Shown here: positions 27,975 through 35,691 of the stretch, in pieces | Position numbering within the stretch: position 1 is the first letter of the stretch | How the letters are laid out: each line of letters opens with the position of its first letter | DNA from: AWTP1-13 sp963832445 | GTDB lineage: Bacteria > Pseudomonadota > Alphaproteobacteria > Rhizobiales > Hyphomicrobiaceae | DNA length: 64,000 bases | Assembly (NCBI GenBank): GCA_963832445.1 | Contig: CAWHUM010000015.1 | Span: 186,001 to 250,000, forward strand | Reading direction: 5' to 3' | Notes under the pieces: generated by a model | What the model was told of the DNA's origin: nothing | Seen by the model: the letters and a program-made list of their open reading frames with translations, nothing else | Database searches by the model: none | Made by a program: the position numbers and the translations under genes

Positions 27975-28663
27975 ATGCTCAAGTTCTATTTCAACGGCTC
28001 GCCCAATCCCACCAAGATCGCCCTGTTCCTGGAGGAGGCCGGACTCCCCTACGAGGCCATTCCGGTCGACACCCGCAAGGGCCAGCAGTTCTCGCCCGCC
28101 TACCTCGCCATCAATCCCAACGGCAAGGTGCCGGCCATCGTCGACGGCGATATCCCCGTGTTCGACAGCAACGCCATCCTGCTCTACCTCGCCGAGAAGA
28201 CCGGCAAGTTCCTGCCCCCCAACACGCCGGCCGCACCGCGCCGAGCTGCTGTCCTGGCTGATGTTCGTCGCCACCGGCGTCGGGCCGTTCTCCGGGCAGG
28301 CGGTGCACTTCAAGACTCACGCGCCGGAGAAGGTGCCCTACGCCAACAACCGCTACCAGTTCGAGGCCGAGCGCCACTACGGCATCCTCGGAGCAGCGCC
28401 TCGCCAAGCGCCGCTACATGGTCGGCGACGCCTACACGATCGTCGACATGGACGTGTGGGGCTGGGCGCGCCTGGTGCCCATGATCATGGGCGAAGCCGC
28501 CTGGGCCAAGTTCCCCAACGTCAAGCGCCTGGTCGACGAGATCAGCGCCAGGCCCGCGGCGGCCCGCGCCGTCGCCCTGAAGGACAAGCACACCTTCAAG
28601 GCCGAGATGGACGACGAGGCCCGCGGCCACATGTTCAAGCACCTGGGGCGCAAGGTGGCGTAA
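27975..28663 (+). CDS. Glutathione S-transferase family protein (two frameshifts)
   Basis: From the ATG at 27975 the thioredoxin-like N-terminal domain reads KFYFNGSPNPTKIALFLEEA and NGKVPAIVDGDIPVFDSNAI, the glutathione-binding signature. Extra bases at about 28240 and 28392 move the helical C-terminal domain through two more frames (LLSWLMFVATGVGPFSGQAV, then YMVGDAYTIVDMDVWGWARL) to the stop at 28663. Joined, it is about 228 residues, normal for the nu/beta-like GSTs related to YghU/YfcG. Both breaks are single insertions in conserved sequence and are probably errors. It diverges from the LLM oxidoreductase gene. Confidence 0.88.
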
Positions 28664-28750
28664 CGGCGCCGGCGTGGCGCCACGTCGCTCAACGTGAAGC
28701 TGCTCCCCGAGCGACCTCGTGCGCCTGAGCGCGGCGCCTTGCTGCATGCG

Positions 28751-30451
28751 TCAGGGCGTGGAGGCCGCCTGCACCTTGCCTTCGGGGACGCCGAGCCGCT
28801 TCATGGTCTCGCGAACTTGCGCACGCTGCTTCGCGATGTTCGGATGCGGCGCCGCACCGGGCCTCGCCCAGTCGGCTAGCGTGGCGTCCGGCCTCTTCCT
28901 CCGAAATTCATCCATCTTCTTGCGGGCTTCCTCTTCGTCGCCCGCGTGCGCATACGCAACGGCCATGAGCCGTAACGTATTGTCGTATTGGCGGTTGGCC
29001 TCATGCGACCTGGCGCAGCCACTTCAGCGCCTCCCCGGGCTGGTCCATGTAGAGCGCAGCCAGCCCCGCCCAGGAGCACCAGATGTAGCGGGCGAAGTCG
29101 TCCGGGTTTATGTCAAGCGCCTTCTGGACATGCTCGGCCGTTTTCTCGGGCTGGCCAACATCGATCATCGTCAGGCCCAGCTCGGCATGGGCATTGGCGA
29201 AATTCGGGTTGTGGTTCAACGCCTCCGTGAAGGCCTCGATCGCCTGCTGGTAGTCCCCGCGCGCCCGCAGCACCCCCCCGCGCGTGAGAAAGCGCACCAG
29301 CGGATTTGGGCTCCAGCTTGATGGCCTTGTTGACGGCCTCCTCGGCCTTCGCAAGCCGGTCAGCGCGTTCGCTTTGCGGGGCCCAACCGTTCGAGAACAT
29401 GGTCCGCGGTGGCCCTGGCAAAGTTACCAAGCGCCAGGAAATTCTCCCCATCCAGGGCGATCGCCTTCTCGAACAGCGCGATTGCTTCGCCATTGGTCGT
29501 TGCGCTGCGCTCATCGTTCATGAGCGAGCGGCCAAGGATCACGAAGTGGCCTGCCTCCACCCTCGCCGGCAGCGGCCGACGCGCCTCCGCGCGCAATATT
29601 TCGGCAGCCAGCGTTCGCCCGATCCGCGCGGCCGTGCGGTACTGGGCCCCGCGCTCTCCTGACCGGTACTCGAACGCCCCGAGCCAGACCTGCCAGCCGC
29701 TCTCCCCTTCGATGACCTCAATGTTGATGTGCATGACTTCGCCTTCCCGCCGGGCGGTGGTGCGCACGACGTAGCGCGCCCCGGTCTCCCGGCCGATCGC
29801 CTTGGGAGCGCGCTCGGCATCCTTGACGGCGGTTGCCGGCCGGATGTTGGGCTTGAACCCGCGCGGGGCCCGCCAGATTCCCGTGGCGATCTCACCTGCC
29901 AGATTGGCGAGCGCCTTGTCGCTCTCATCGCCCAGCGGCGGGACCGGCAAGAGGACAATGGAAGGCTCCGCCATCATCGTCAGGACAGCGGGTCGCGCCC
30001 AGCTCCAGATGAGCCAGCCGGTGCCGGCGAGCAAGACCACCAGCAGGCAGGCCGCCATAGCGAGACGTTGCCAATTGACCTCAGCGACAGCTTCAGGGCG
30101 GTCTGCTGGGGCCTGGCCCTGGGCCGGCACCACCTCGCCCGGCACCACCTCCATAACCTGCGCCGCAAACATATAGCCTTTCCGGGGAAAGGTCTTGATC
30201 AGGCGATGGTCGCCGTCGCTGAGCGCCCGCCGGATGTCCGCGATGCACTGGACGAGCGAGTCCTCGTTCGCGGGCTTGCGGTCCCAGACCGCATCGATCA
30301 GTTCGTCCTTGGAGACGACCTGGCCGGCGTTCCGGGCCAGGTAGTCGAGCACATCGAAGGATTGCGACCTGAGGTCGACCGGCACACCGTCCCGCAGCAC
30401 CGCGCGGCGCGGTTGATCGAGGATGAACGCGCCGAATCGTAGAACCCCCAT
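28751..30451 (-). CDS. CadC-like winged-helix transmembrane regulator with TPRs (three frameshifts)
   Basis: Starts at ATG 30451. Residues 1-100 form an OmpR/CadC-type winged-helix domain (FGAFILDQPRRAVLRDG, then DELIDAVWDRKPANEDSLVQ, then FPRKGYMF). About 145-165 is one membrane helix (LAMAACLLVVLLAGTGWLI), and the periplasmic part has an adenylate-cyclase-associated-like region (ARYVVRTTARREGEVMHINI) followed by TPR repeats. Three single-base insertions, at about 29370, 29300 and 29010, scatter the TPRs over four frames down to the stop at 28751; the restored length is about 565 residues. It would bind DNA while anchored in the membrane and sense through the TPR domain. Two direct repeats just upstream are candidate operators. 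Confidence 0.82.
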
Positions 30452-30491
30452 ACTCGAGCCCCCAACCTGCCGATGGGCGCAAGTTCTATCT

Positions 30492-30529
30492 TTTCGTCGC
30501 CAGTTCAGCAAATTTCGTCGCCGCTTCAG
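30492..30529. promoter_or_regulatory. Pair of 17-bp direct repeats, candidate operator
   Basis: Positions 30492-30508 and 30513-30529 share 15 of 17 bases (TTTCGTCGCC..TTCAG) with start-to-start spacing of 21 bases, two turns of B-DNA. They lie 41 bases upstream of the CadC-like regulator and in the region divergent to the Cys-rich secreted protein. Winged-helix regulators of this family bind direct repeats on one face of the helix, so autoregulation or control of both genes is plausible; this is inference. Confidence 0.5.
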
Positions 30530-30739
30530 GACTCGGCGACGCCCTGTCTGCCAAGGATTGCCGCTCGCCGGGACCGGTGCGGGTCGCGCGTCTCTGTCCT
30601 GCCGGGCTCGCCTCGGCAAGGACAGAGATTGCGGGACGATCAAGCTTCTCCGCTGGTCTACGGCGCGGGGCATGCGCCGCCGGTCAGGGGGCGCAGGCAA
30701 CGATCGACATGCTGCAATCTGTTTCTTTGGAGGAACCGT

Positions 30740-30979
30740 ATGGTCAGGACACTTGCGCTTTGTGGTCTCGCGCTGGCGCTGCTCGGTACGCTCACCATAG
30801 AGGTGGCGGCTCAAGCCTCGTGCAGTGGCTGGTACCCGATATGCCAGCAGCGCTGCGTTGCACAGAAGATAAGCTGCGGCCACTGCGACGACCTATTGGC
30901 GACCTGCAAAAGCACTGGCTGCTGGAAGGAGGGAAAGAACTACGGCGGTAAGCAGCACTGCAACCTGAAGAAGTCCTAA
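30740..30979 (+). CDS. Small secreted Cys-rich protein, hypothetical
   Basis: A 79-residue protein starting at the ATG at 30740 after a GGAGG ribosome site. The leader MVRTLALCGLALALLGTLTI with cleavage near VAAQA is a clear signal peptide. The mature 55 residues hold eight cysteines (SCSGWYPICQQRCVAQKISC, CDDLLATC, GCW and HCNLKKS). It is divergent from the CadC-like regulator, and a broken tandem copy follows 11 bases after the stop. The cysteine spacing is unlike that of the secreted protein at 24.0 kb apart from a general resemblance. Function unknown; extracytoplasmic and disulfide-bonded by inference. Confidence 0.72.
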   Translation: MVRTLALCGLALALLGTLTIEVAAQASCSGWYPICQQRCVAQKISCGHCDDLLATCKSTGCWKEGKNYGGKQHCNLKKS

Positions 30980-30989
30980 AGACCCAGAC

Positions 30990-31183
30990 GCGCTGGCGCT
31001 GCGCGGCTCGCTTGCCATCGAGGTGGCTGCTCATTCATCGTGCAGCGCCGAGAGATCGCTTTGCCCTCTGCGGGGGTGGTGGCGGCGTGCTGGCAGCGAG
31101 CGAATGGAGCGTGCTGGCGCACCAGCTGCTGGGAGCATCTTCCGAAGTATGGCGGCCGGATCTGTAACCTCAGGAAGTCCTGA
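30990..31183 (+). pseudogene. Decayed tandem copy of the Cys-rich secreted protein
   Basis: Starts 11 bases after the intact gene and follows it in the same order: LALRGSLAIEVAAHSSCSAE matches the leader and first cysteine of the intact copy, then after a frame change ACW, SCWEHLPKYGGRICNLRKS and a TGA match its C-terminus (GCWKEGKNYGG, CNLKKS). The start codon and the first part of the leader are missing and the middle is diverged, so no intact product is possible. Confidence 0.7.
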
Positions 31184-31192
31184 CCTGCCGCC

Positions 31193-31348
31193 TCACCACC
31201 CCTTGAATGGCGTCTCCGGCACCGGCGTCTTCGGCGGCTTGCCCTCGACGAAGGCCATCAGGTTGTCCACCACCAGCTGGCCCATGGCGTTGCGCGTGTG
31301 CATGGAGGCCGAGCCGACGTGCGGGAATAGGGTGAGGTTGTCGAGCGC
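31193..31348 (-). pseudogene. Truncated 3' copy of the D-2-hydroxyacid dehydrogenase gene
   Basis: These 156 bases match 34618-34773, the 3' end of the intact dehydrogenase gene, at 143 positions without gaps. They encode its C-terminus in frame (ALDNLTLFPHVGSASMHT up to TPVPETPFKGW and the stop). Homology stops at about 31348. With the intact copy it forms direct repeats, 3425 bases apart, around the molybdenum hydroxylase genes. Confidence 0.88.
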
Positions 31349-31405
31349 AAGCAGTGACCTTGGCCGGGAGCGCCGACCCACCAAGACACATTCGAGGACA
31401 CACAA

Positions 31406-31435
31406 ACGAGGGCGCCGACACAATGGCGCCCTCGT
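31406..31435 (-). terminator. Rho-independent-type terminator of the molybdenum hydroxylase operon
   Basis: Perfect 11-base arms 31406-31416 and 31425-31435 around an 8-base loop, 14 bases beyond the stop of the large-subunit gene. On the minus strand the stem is followed by TTTGTGTGT, a weak T-rich tail. Confidence 0.75.
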
Positions 31436-31449
31436 GTCGTTCGGTCCGG

Positions 31450-33678
31450 TCAAGTCGCGCGAGAGGCGGCCTGCACTTTGGCTGGCGTGAACGGTACGGA
31501 GCGCAAGCGCACGCCGGTGGCGTCGAACACCGCGTTCGAGATCGCCGAGGGCACCACGGCCGCCGCCGGCTCCCCGGCGCCCCACGGCGGCGTGGCCGGC
31601 CGATCGATCAGCTCGATCACGATCTCGGGAATGTCCGGGAAGGTGAGGATCGGATAGGTGACCCAGTCGCGGCTTGTCACCGTCGAGCGATCGAACTTCA
31701 GCTCCTCGATCAGGGTGCGGCTCACGGTCTGGATGACGTTGCCTTCGAGCTGGTTCTTCAACCCATCCGGATTGATGATCTGCCCGCAGTCGTGCACCAT
31801 GTAGAATCGCGGCACACGGATCACACCCGTCTTGCGGTTCACCTCGACCTCCGCGACCACGCCCACATAGGTGCGGACCAGCTCGTACTTGGTGTAGCTC
31901 ACGCCCCGGCCCCGGACCACGTCGCCGGCCGCGGCCCCTCGCTGCGGGGACGGCCGCTTGTCCCACTTGGCGAGCGTAACCAGCCGGTTGAGCACCTCGA
32001 TGCCGCGCGTGTCGGCGGGATCGATGTGCTTGAGACGGAACTCGATAGGATCGACGCCGAGCGTTGCCGCAAGCTCGTCGACGAAGCACTCGTTGGCGTA
32101 GGTGTTCTGCATGCGCCCCGGCGTGCGGATCCAGGAAGGCCGGAACGGCGTCGTCTCTAGTCGCCGACACACCGTCTTGACGTTGGGAAATTTGTAGGTG
32201 ATCGCCGAGAGTTGGAAGATATTCCCGGGAAACGAGGTCGGCCCGTGCGGCAGCCCCGCCAGCTCGGCGGCGACCAGCGTGACGTTGAGGCCTTCGCCCG
32301 CCTGGGGAATGAAGAACTCCGACTCCCACGCGGTGACATTGCCCGCTGCATCGATGCTGGCGCGCAAGTCGGCGAGCGTCGGCGGTCCCTTCGGCTCCCA
32401 GCCGTGCTCGTCCGCTCGCGACCACTGCACTCGTACCGGCCGACCCACGGCCTTGGCCAGGAGGGCGGCGTCGGCGGCCGCATCCTCGTGACCGTTGCGA
32501 CCGTAGCAGCCTGCGCCCTCGAGATAGATGCAGCGTACGTTTTCGACCTGCAGCGCGAACATCTGCGCCAACTGCTTGCGCAGATCGTGGGTCGCCTGCG
32601 AGGCCGACCACGACGTCAGCTTGCCGTCCTTGAACTCGGCGACCGCGCAGGACGGCCCGATCGAGCCGTGCAGGTGGATAGTGAAGTCGTACGTGGCGCT
32701 GACCTTCTTGACGCCCTCCTTCGCCATCGCTTCGGTCGTGTTGCCGACATTGCTGGTCACGTCGTCCTTGACGACCTTGGTTGCGCGCACGTGCTCGTAG
32801 AGCCTGGCCTGGTCCGGCAGGCCTTCCCATTTCGACCAGGTGGCCTTGATCGTCTCTGCGGCCTTGATCGCCGCCCATTCGGTTCGCGCCACGATGCCGA
32901 GGAAATTCCTCTCTCGCACCACCTTGACGATGCCGGCAATGCCCTTGATCGAGCTTTCATCGACGCTCTCGAGGCTGGCTTGCATTGCCGGCGGGCGCAC
33001 GACGCGTCCGTGCAGCATGCCGGGGACGCGGAAATCCTGCATGTAGGTGAACCGGCCCATGACCTTGTCGGGAATGTCCACCCGTGGCACCGGCTTGCCA
33101 ACGATCTTGTAGTCCTTCGGGTCCTTGTGGCGCGGCGGCTTCTGGTGGTCGACCTTGAGGGCAAAGGATTTGCCGCCGATCAACTGCGCATACGTCACGT
33201 TTTTGCTTCCGCCGCTGATGACGCCGTCGACGATCCTCAGCTCGGCCTTAGCGACGCCGAGACGCTTCTCTGCCTCCTCGAGCAGCGCATTCCTGGCGAG
33301 GGCCGCCGCGTTGCGGATCTGCATCCCGCCGATCTGGATGGTGATGCTGGCCCAGGTCTTGCCCTGGTCCGGCGTGAGCGCCGTGTCGCCTTGAACGAGG
33401 TCGACCCTGCCCAGCGGCAGTTCCAGCTCCTCGGCAACCATCTGCCTGAGCGCGGTGGTGACGCCGGTGCCAAGATCGACCTTGCCGGAGTAGACGGTGC
33501 ACCTGCCTCTGGCGTCGATGGCGAGGAAGGAATCGACCTCCGTCAGCGCCACCGGTTTTGCCGGAGCCGCAGTCTGTGCAACAGCCTCACCGATCTGCGG
33601 AGCGAGCGAGAAGCTGACGACGAGCGCGCCGCCGCCCTTGAGCATGTCGCGGCGGGAAAGTTTCAGATGCTGGTTCAT
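31450..33678 (-). CDS. Molybdopterin-binding large subunit, isoquinoline 1-oxidoreductase (IorB) type
   Basis: A 742-residue xanthine-oxidase-family subunit that binds the molybdenum cofactor and hydroxylates an aldehyde or N-heterocycle. The N-terminus carries a Tat signal (LSRRDMLKGGGALVVSFSLA), which places the enzyme in the periplasm, as for IorB and the related aldehyde dehydrogenases. Family blocks include VDLGTGVTTALRQMVAEELE, GAGCYGRNGHEDAAADAALL and, near the C-terminus, WGAGEPAAAVVP with the expected catalytic Glu. The start at 33678 is placed at the ATG after GGGAGG. It lies 11 bases downstream of its [2Fe-2S] partner. moaD and moaE at 38.5-39.2 kb supply molybdopterin. Confidence 0.93.
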   Translation of the reverse strand: MNQHLKLSRRDMLKGGGALVVSFSLAPQIGEAVAQTAAPAKPVALTEVDSFLAIDARGRCTVYSGKVDLGTGVTTALRQMVAEELELPLGRVDLVQGDTALTPDQGKTWASITIQIGGMQIRNAAALARNALLEEAEKRLGVAKAELRIVDGVISGGSKNVTYAQLIGGKSFALKVDHQKPPRHKDPKDYKIVGKPVPRVDIPDKVMGRFTYMQDFRVPGMLHGRVVRPPAMQASLESVDESSIKGIAGIVKVVRERNFLGIVARTEWAAIKAAETIKATWSKWEGLPDQARLYEHVRATKVVKDDVTSNVGNTTEAMAKEGVKKVSATYDFTIHLHGSIGPSCAVAEFKDGKLTSWSASQATHDLRKQLAQMFALQVENVRCIYLEGAGCYGRNGHEDAAADAALLAKAVGRPVRVQWSRADEHGWEPKGPPTLADLRASIDAAGNVTAWESEFFIPQAGEGLNVTLVAAELAGLPHGPTSFPGNIFQLSAITYKFPNVKTVCRRLETTPFRPSWIRTPGRMQNTYANECFVDELAATLGVDPIEFRLKHIDPADTRGIEVLNRLVTLAKWDKRPSPQRGAAAGDVVRGRGVSYTKYELVRTYVGVVAEVEVNRKTGVIRVPRFYMVHDCGQIINPDGLKNQLEGNVIQTVSRTLIEELKFDRSTVTSRDWVTYPILTFPDIPEIVIELIDRPATPPWGAGEPAAAVVPSAISNAVFDATGVRLRSVPFTPAKVQAASRAT

Positions 33679-33689
33679 GGTTGCCTCCC

Positions 33690-34157
33690 TCAGGCCGTGC
33701 CGGCCGCGCGCTTGACCGCTCTCACAATGCGGGCATGCGTACCGCAGCGGCAGAGGTTGTTGGCGAGCGCCTGCTTGATCTGCGCTTCGGTCGGCCTCCT
33801 GTTCCTGGCGAGGAATGCGGCGGATTCCATGATCATGCCGTTGATGCAGTAGCCGCACTGTGCGGCCTGCTCGGCGATGAAGGCGCGCTGCACCGGATGT
33901 GGGTTCTGCCGCGTGCCGAGCCCTTCCAGGGTCACCACCCTTTGGCCGGACCTGAGCGACGACAGCGGGGTGACGCAGGAGCGCACGGCATTGCCGTCGA
34001 TATGCACGGTGCAGGCGCCGCATTGGGCGAGCCCGCAGCCGAAGCGCGGTCCCTTGAGCGCAAGGTTGTCGCGCAGCGCATAGAGCAGCGGCATGGCCGG
34101 GTCGTCGATCGTGATCGATACCTGCCGGCCATTCACATTAAGAGACTTGGTGGCCAT
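33690..34157 (-). CDS. (2Fe-2S)-binding small subunit, isoquinoline 1-oxidoreductase (IorA) type
   Basis: A 155-residue electron-transfer subunit of a molybdenum hydroxylase. The plant-type [2Fe-2S] cluster motif is GCGLAQCGACTVHIDG with the fourth Cys in VRSC, and the second cluster is bound by QCGYCINGMI and NNLCRCGTHARIVRAV. It passes electrons from the molybdenum centre of the large subunit to an acceptor, in relatives usually a cytochrome c; none is encoded nearby. Start at ATG 34157 with a GGGAGGAA ribosome site. It is the first gene of the two-gene operon. Confidence 0.95.
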   Translation of the reverse strand: MATKSLNVNGRQVSITIDDPAMPLLYALRDNLALKGPRFGCGLAQCGACTVHIDGNAVRSCVTPLSSLRSGQRVVTLEGLGTRQNPHPVQRAFIAEQAAQCGYCINGMIMESAAFLARNRRPTEAQIKQALANNLCRCGTHARIVRAVKRAAGTA

Positions 34158-34617
34158 CTGTATTCCTCCCTGAAGAATTGTTTTTTTGGTGCACCGTAGA
34201 CCGGTGACGCTATCGCACTTCACTTTCGGGCGCGATTTTCGACAAGGCGGCAAGCGCGCCCGAGGCCAGCAAGCAAGGCGATGGCAACCCGCACCATCGC
34301 AGCATTCCTCACCAAGCCTCGTTGGACTATAGCACTAGAATTGTGGTGCGAACTGCGCGCTCAGCCCCCAATACACCTCCCAATGAGCTTTACAGCCACG
34401 TACAAGGAATACATGGTCGGAAGCGCACCACGGGAACCACCTCAGCTTTTGCCCGTGCGCGAGAAGCGGTTCGCGATGTTTGGAGCTGGCACGTTGCCCC
34501 GTGCGCGGGGCTGACCGTCGAGTCGTCCGCTCCCCGGGTAGATTGACCGTGGCGGCCGTCGGCAAACAGGGGCTCGGGTGATCGCCTCTGAGCCCGCGCT
34601 TGGGTGGCGCGCGGGTG
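34158..34617. other. Gene-free gap of 460 bases
   Basis: No reading frame here shows a plausible product; the longest plus-strand frame (34281-34514) has no ribosome-binding site and no recognisable composition. The region is upstream of the molybdenum hydroxylase operon and should contain its promoter and the end of the dehydrogenase transcript. No clear hairpin or repeat was found apart from the shared 3' dehydrogenase sequence that starts at 34618. Confidence 0.6.
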
Positions 34618-35592
34618 TCACCACCCTTTGAACGGCGTCTCCGGCACCGGCGTCTTCGGCGGCTTGCCTTCCGCGAACGCCACCAGGTTATCGACAACCA
34701 ACTGGCCCATGGCGTTGCGCGTGTGCATGGAGGCTGAGCCCACGTGCGGGAATAGGGTGAGGTTGTCGAGCGCCAAGAGCGCCGGGTTGATGTTGGGCTC
34801 CCCGACATAGACGTCGAGACCGGCTGCCAGGATGGTGCCCTTCTTCAGGGCGTCGATCAGGGCCGCCTCGTCCACCACCGAGCCGCGCGACATGTTGATG
34901 AGGATGCCGCGCGTGCCGAGCGCGCCCAGCACCGCTGCGTTGATCATGTTCTGCGTGCCGCCACCGCCTGGCGTCACCACGATCAGCGTGTCGACATCGC
35001 GCGCCATCGCCACCAGGTCCGGGTAGTGGCGGTAAGGCACGCCAGATTGCGGCTTGCGGCCGTAGTAGCTGACCGGCACGCCGAAGGCCTCCAGCCGCCG
35101 CGCGATCGCCCTGCCGATGCGGCCGAGCCCGGCGATGCCGACCGAGCGGTCGCGCAGCGAGGCCGGGGTGAGGCGGTAGTCGCCCTCCTTGGGCCAGCGG
35201 CCGTCGCGCAGCCATTTCTCCGCCCTGTAGAATTCGCGCACCGTGCTGAGCAGCAGGCCGATGGCGGTGTCTGCCACCTCCTCGGTCAGCACGTCCGGCG
35301 TGTTGGTGACGATGATGCCCCGCTTGGCAGCAGTCGCCACGTCCACCGTGTCGTAGCCGACGCCGAAGTTGCCCACGATCTTGAGGTTGGGGAAATGTCC
35401 CATCAGCGCCGCGTCGGTTTTCACGCCGGTGTGGCTGCCGGTGCAGATGGCGCGGATATCGGGCGCGATCCGTTTCAGCAGCGCCTCGCGATCGGCAGCC
35501 TGCTGTAGCCGGTGCACCGTGAAGGCCGCATCGCAGCCGTTCTCGATGAGCGGCATCATCGGTCCGGTCATCAGCAGGGCAGGCTTGGACAT
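34618..35592 (-). CDS. D-2-hydroxyacid dehydrogenase
   Basis: A 324-residue NAD(P)-dependent dehydrogenase of the glyoxylate/hydroxypyruvate reductase group. The nucleotide-binding fold shows VGIAGLGRIGRAIARRLEAF, substrate-side blocks are GNFGVGYDTVDV and LLSTVREFYRAEKWLRDG, and the catalytic His lies in LTLFPHVGSAS. Start at ATG 35592 (MSKPALLMTGPMMP). The 3' end of this gene is duplicated 3.4 kb away on the far side of the molybdenum hydroxylase operon. It diverges from a flavoprotein gene 99 bases off. Confidence 0.94.
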   Translation of the reverse strand: MSKPALLMTGPMMPLIENGCDAAFTVHRLQQAADREALLKRIAPDIRAICTGSHTGVKTDAALMGHFPNLKIVGNFGVGYDTVDVATAAKRGIIVTNTPDVLTEEVADTAIGLLLSTVREFYRAEKWLRDGRWPKEGDYRLTPASLRDRSVGIAGLGRIGRAIARRLEAFGVPVSYYGRKPQSGVPYRHYPDLVAMARDVDTLIVVTPGGGGTQNMINAAVLGALGTRGILINMSRGSVVDEAALIDALKKGTILAAGLDVYVGEPNINPALLALDNLTLFPHVGSASMHTRNAMGQLVVDNLVAFAEGKPPKTPVPETPFKGW

Positions 35593-35691
35593 CGCTGGCT
35601 CCGCCTTTCGTTGCGCGCAAATGCTCGCAGCATGCTGGCATACCACCGGCAGGATTGCCCTGCGGCGTGTTTTCGTTCAACCACCTCGTTC

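Noticed and set aside
34281..34514. Small plus-strand frame of 77 codons
   Set aside because: No ribosome-binding site, no hydrophobic or family pattern, and it overlaps the probable promoter of the molybdenum hydroxylase operon.
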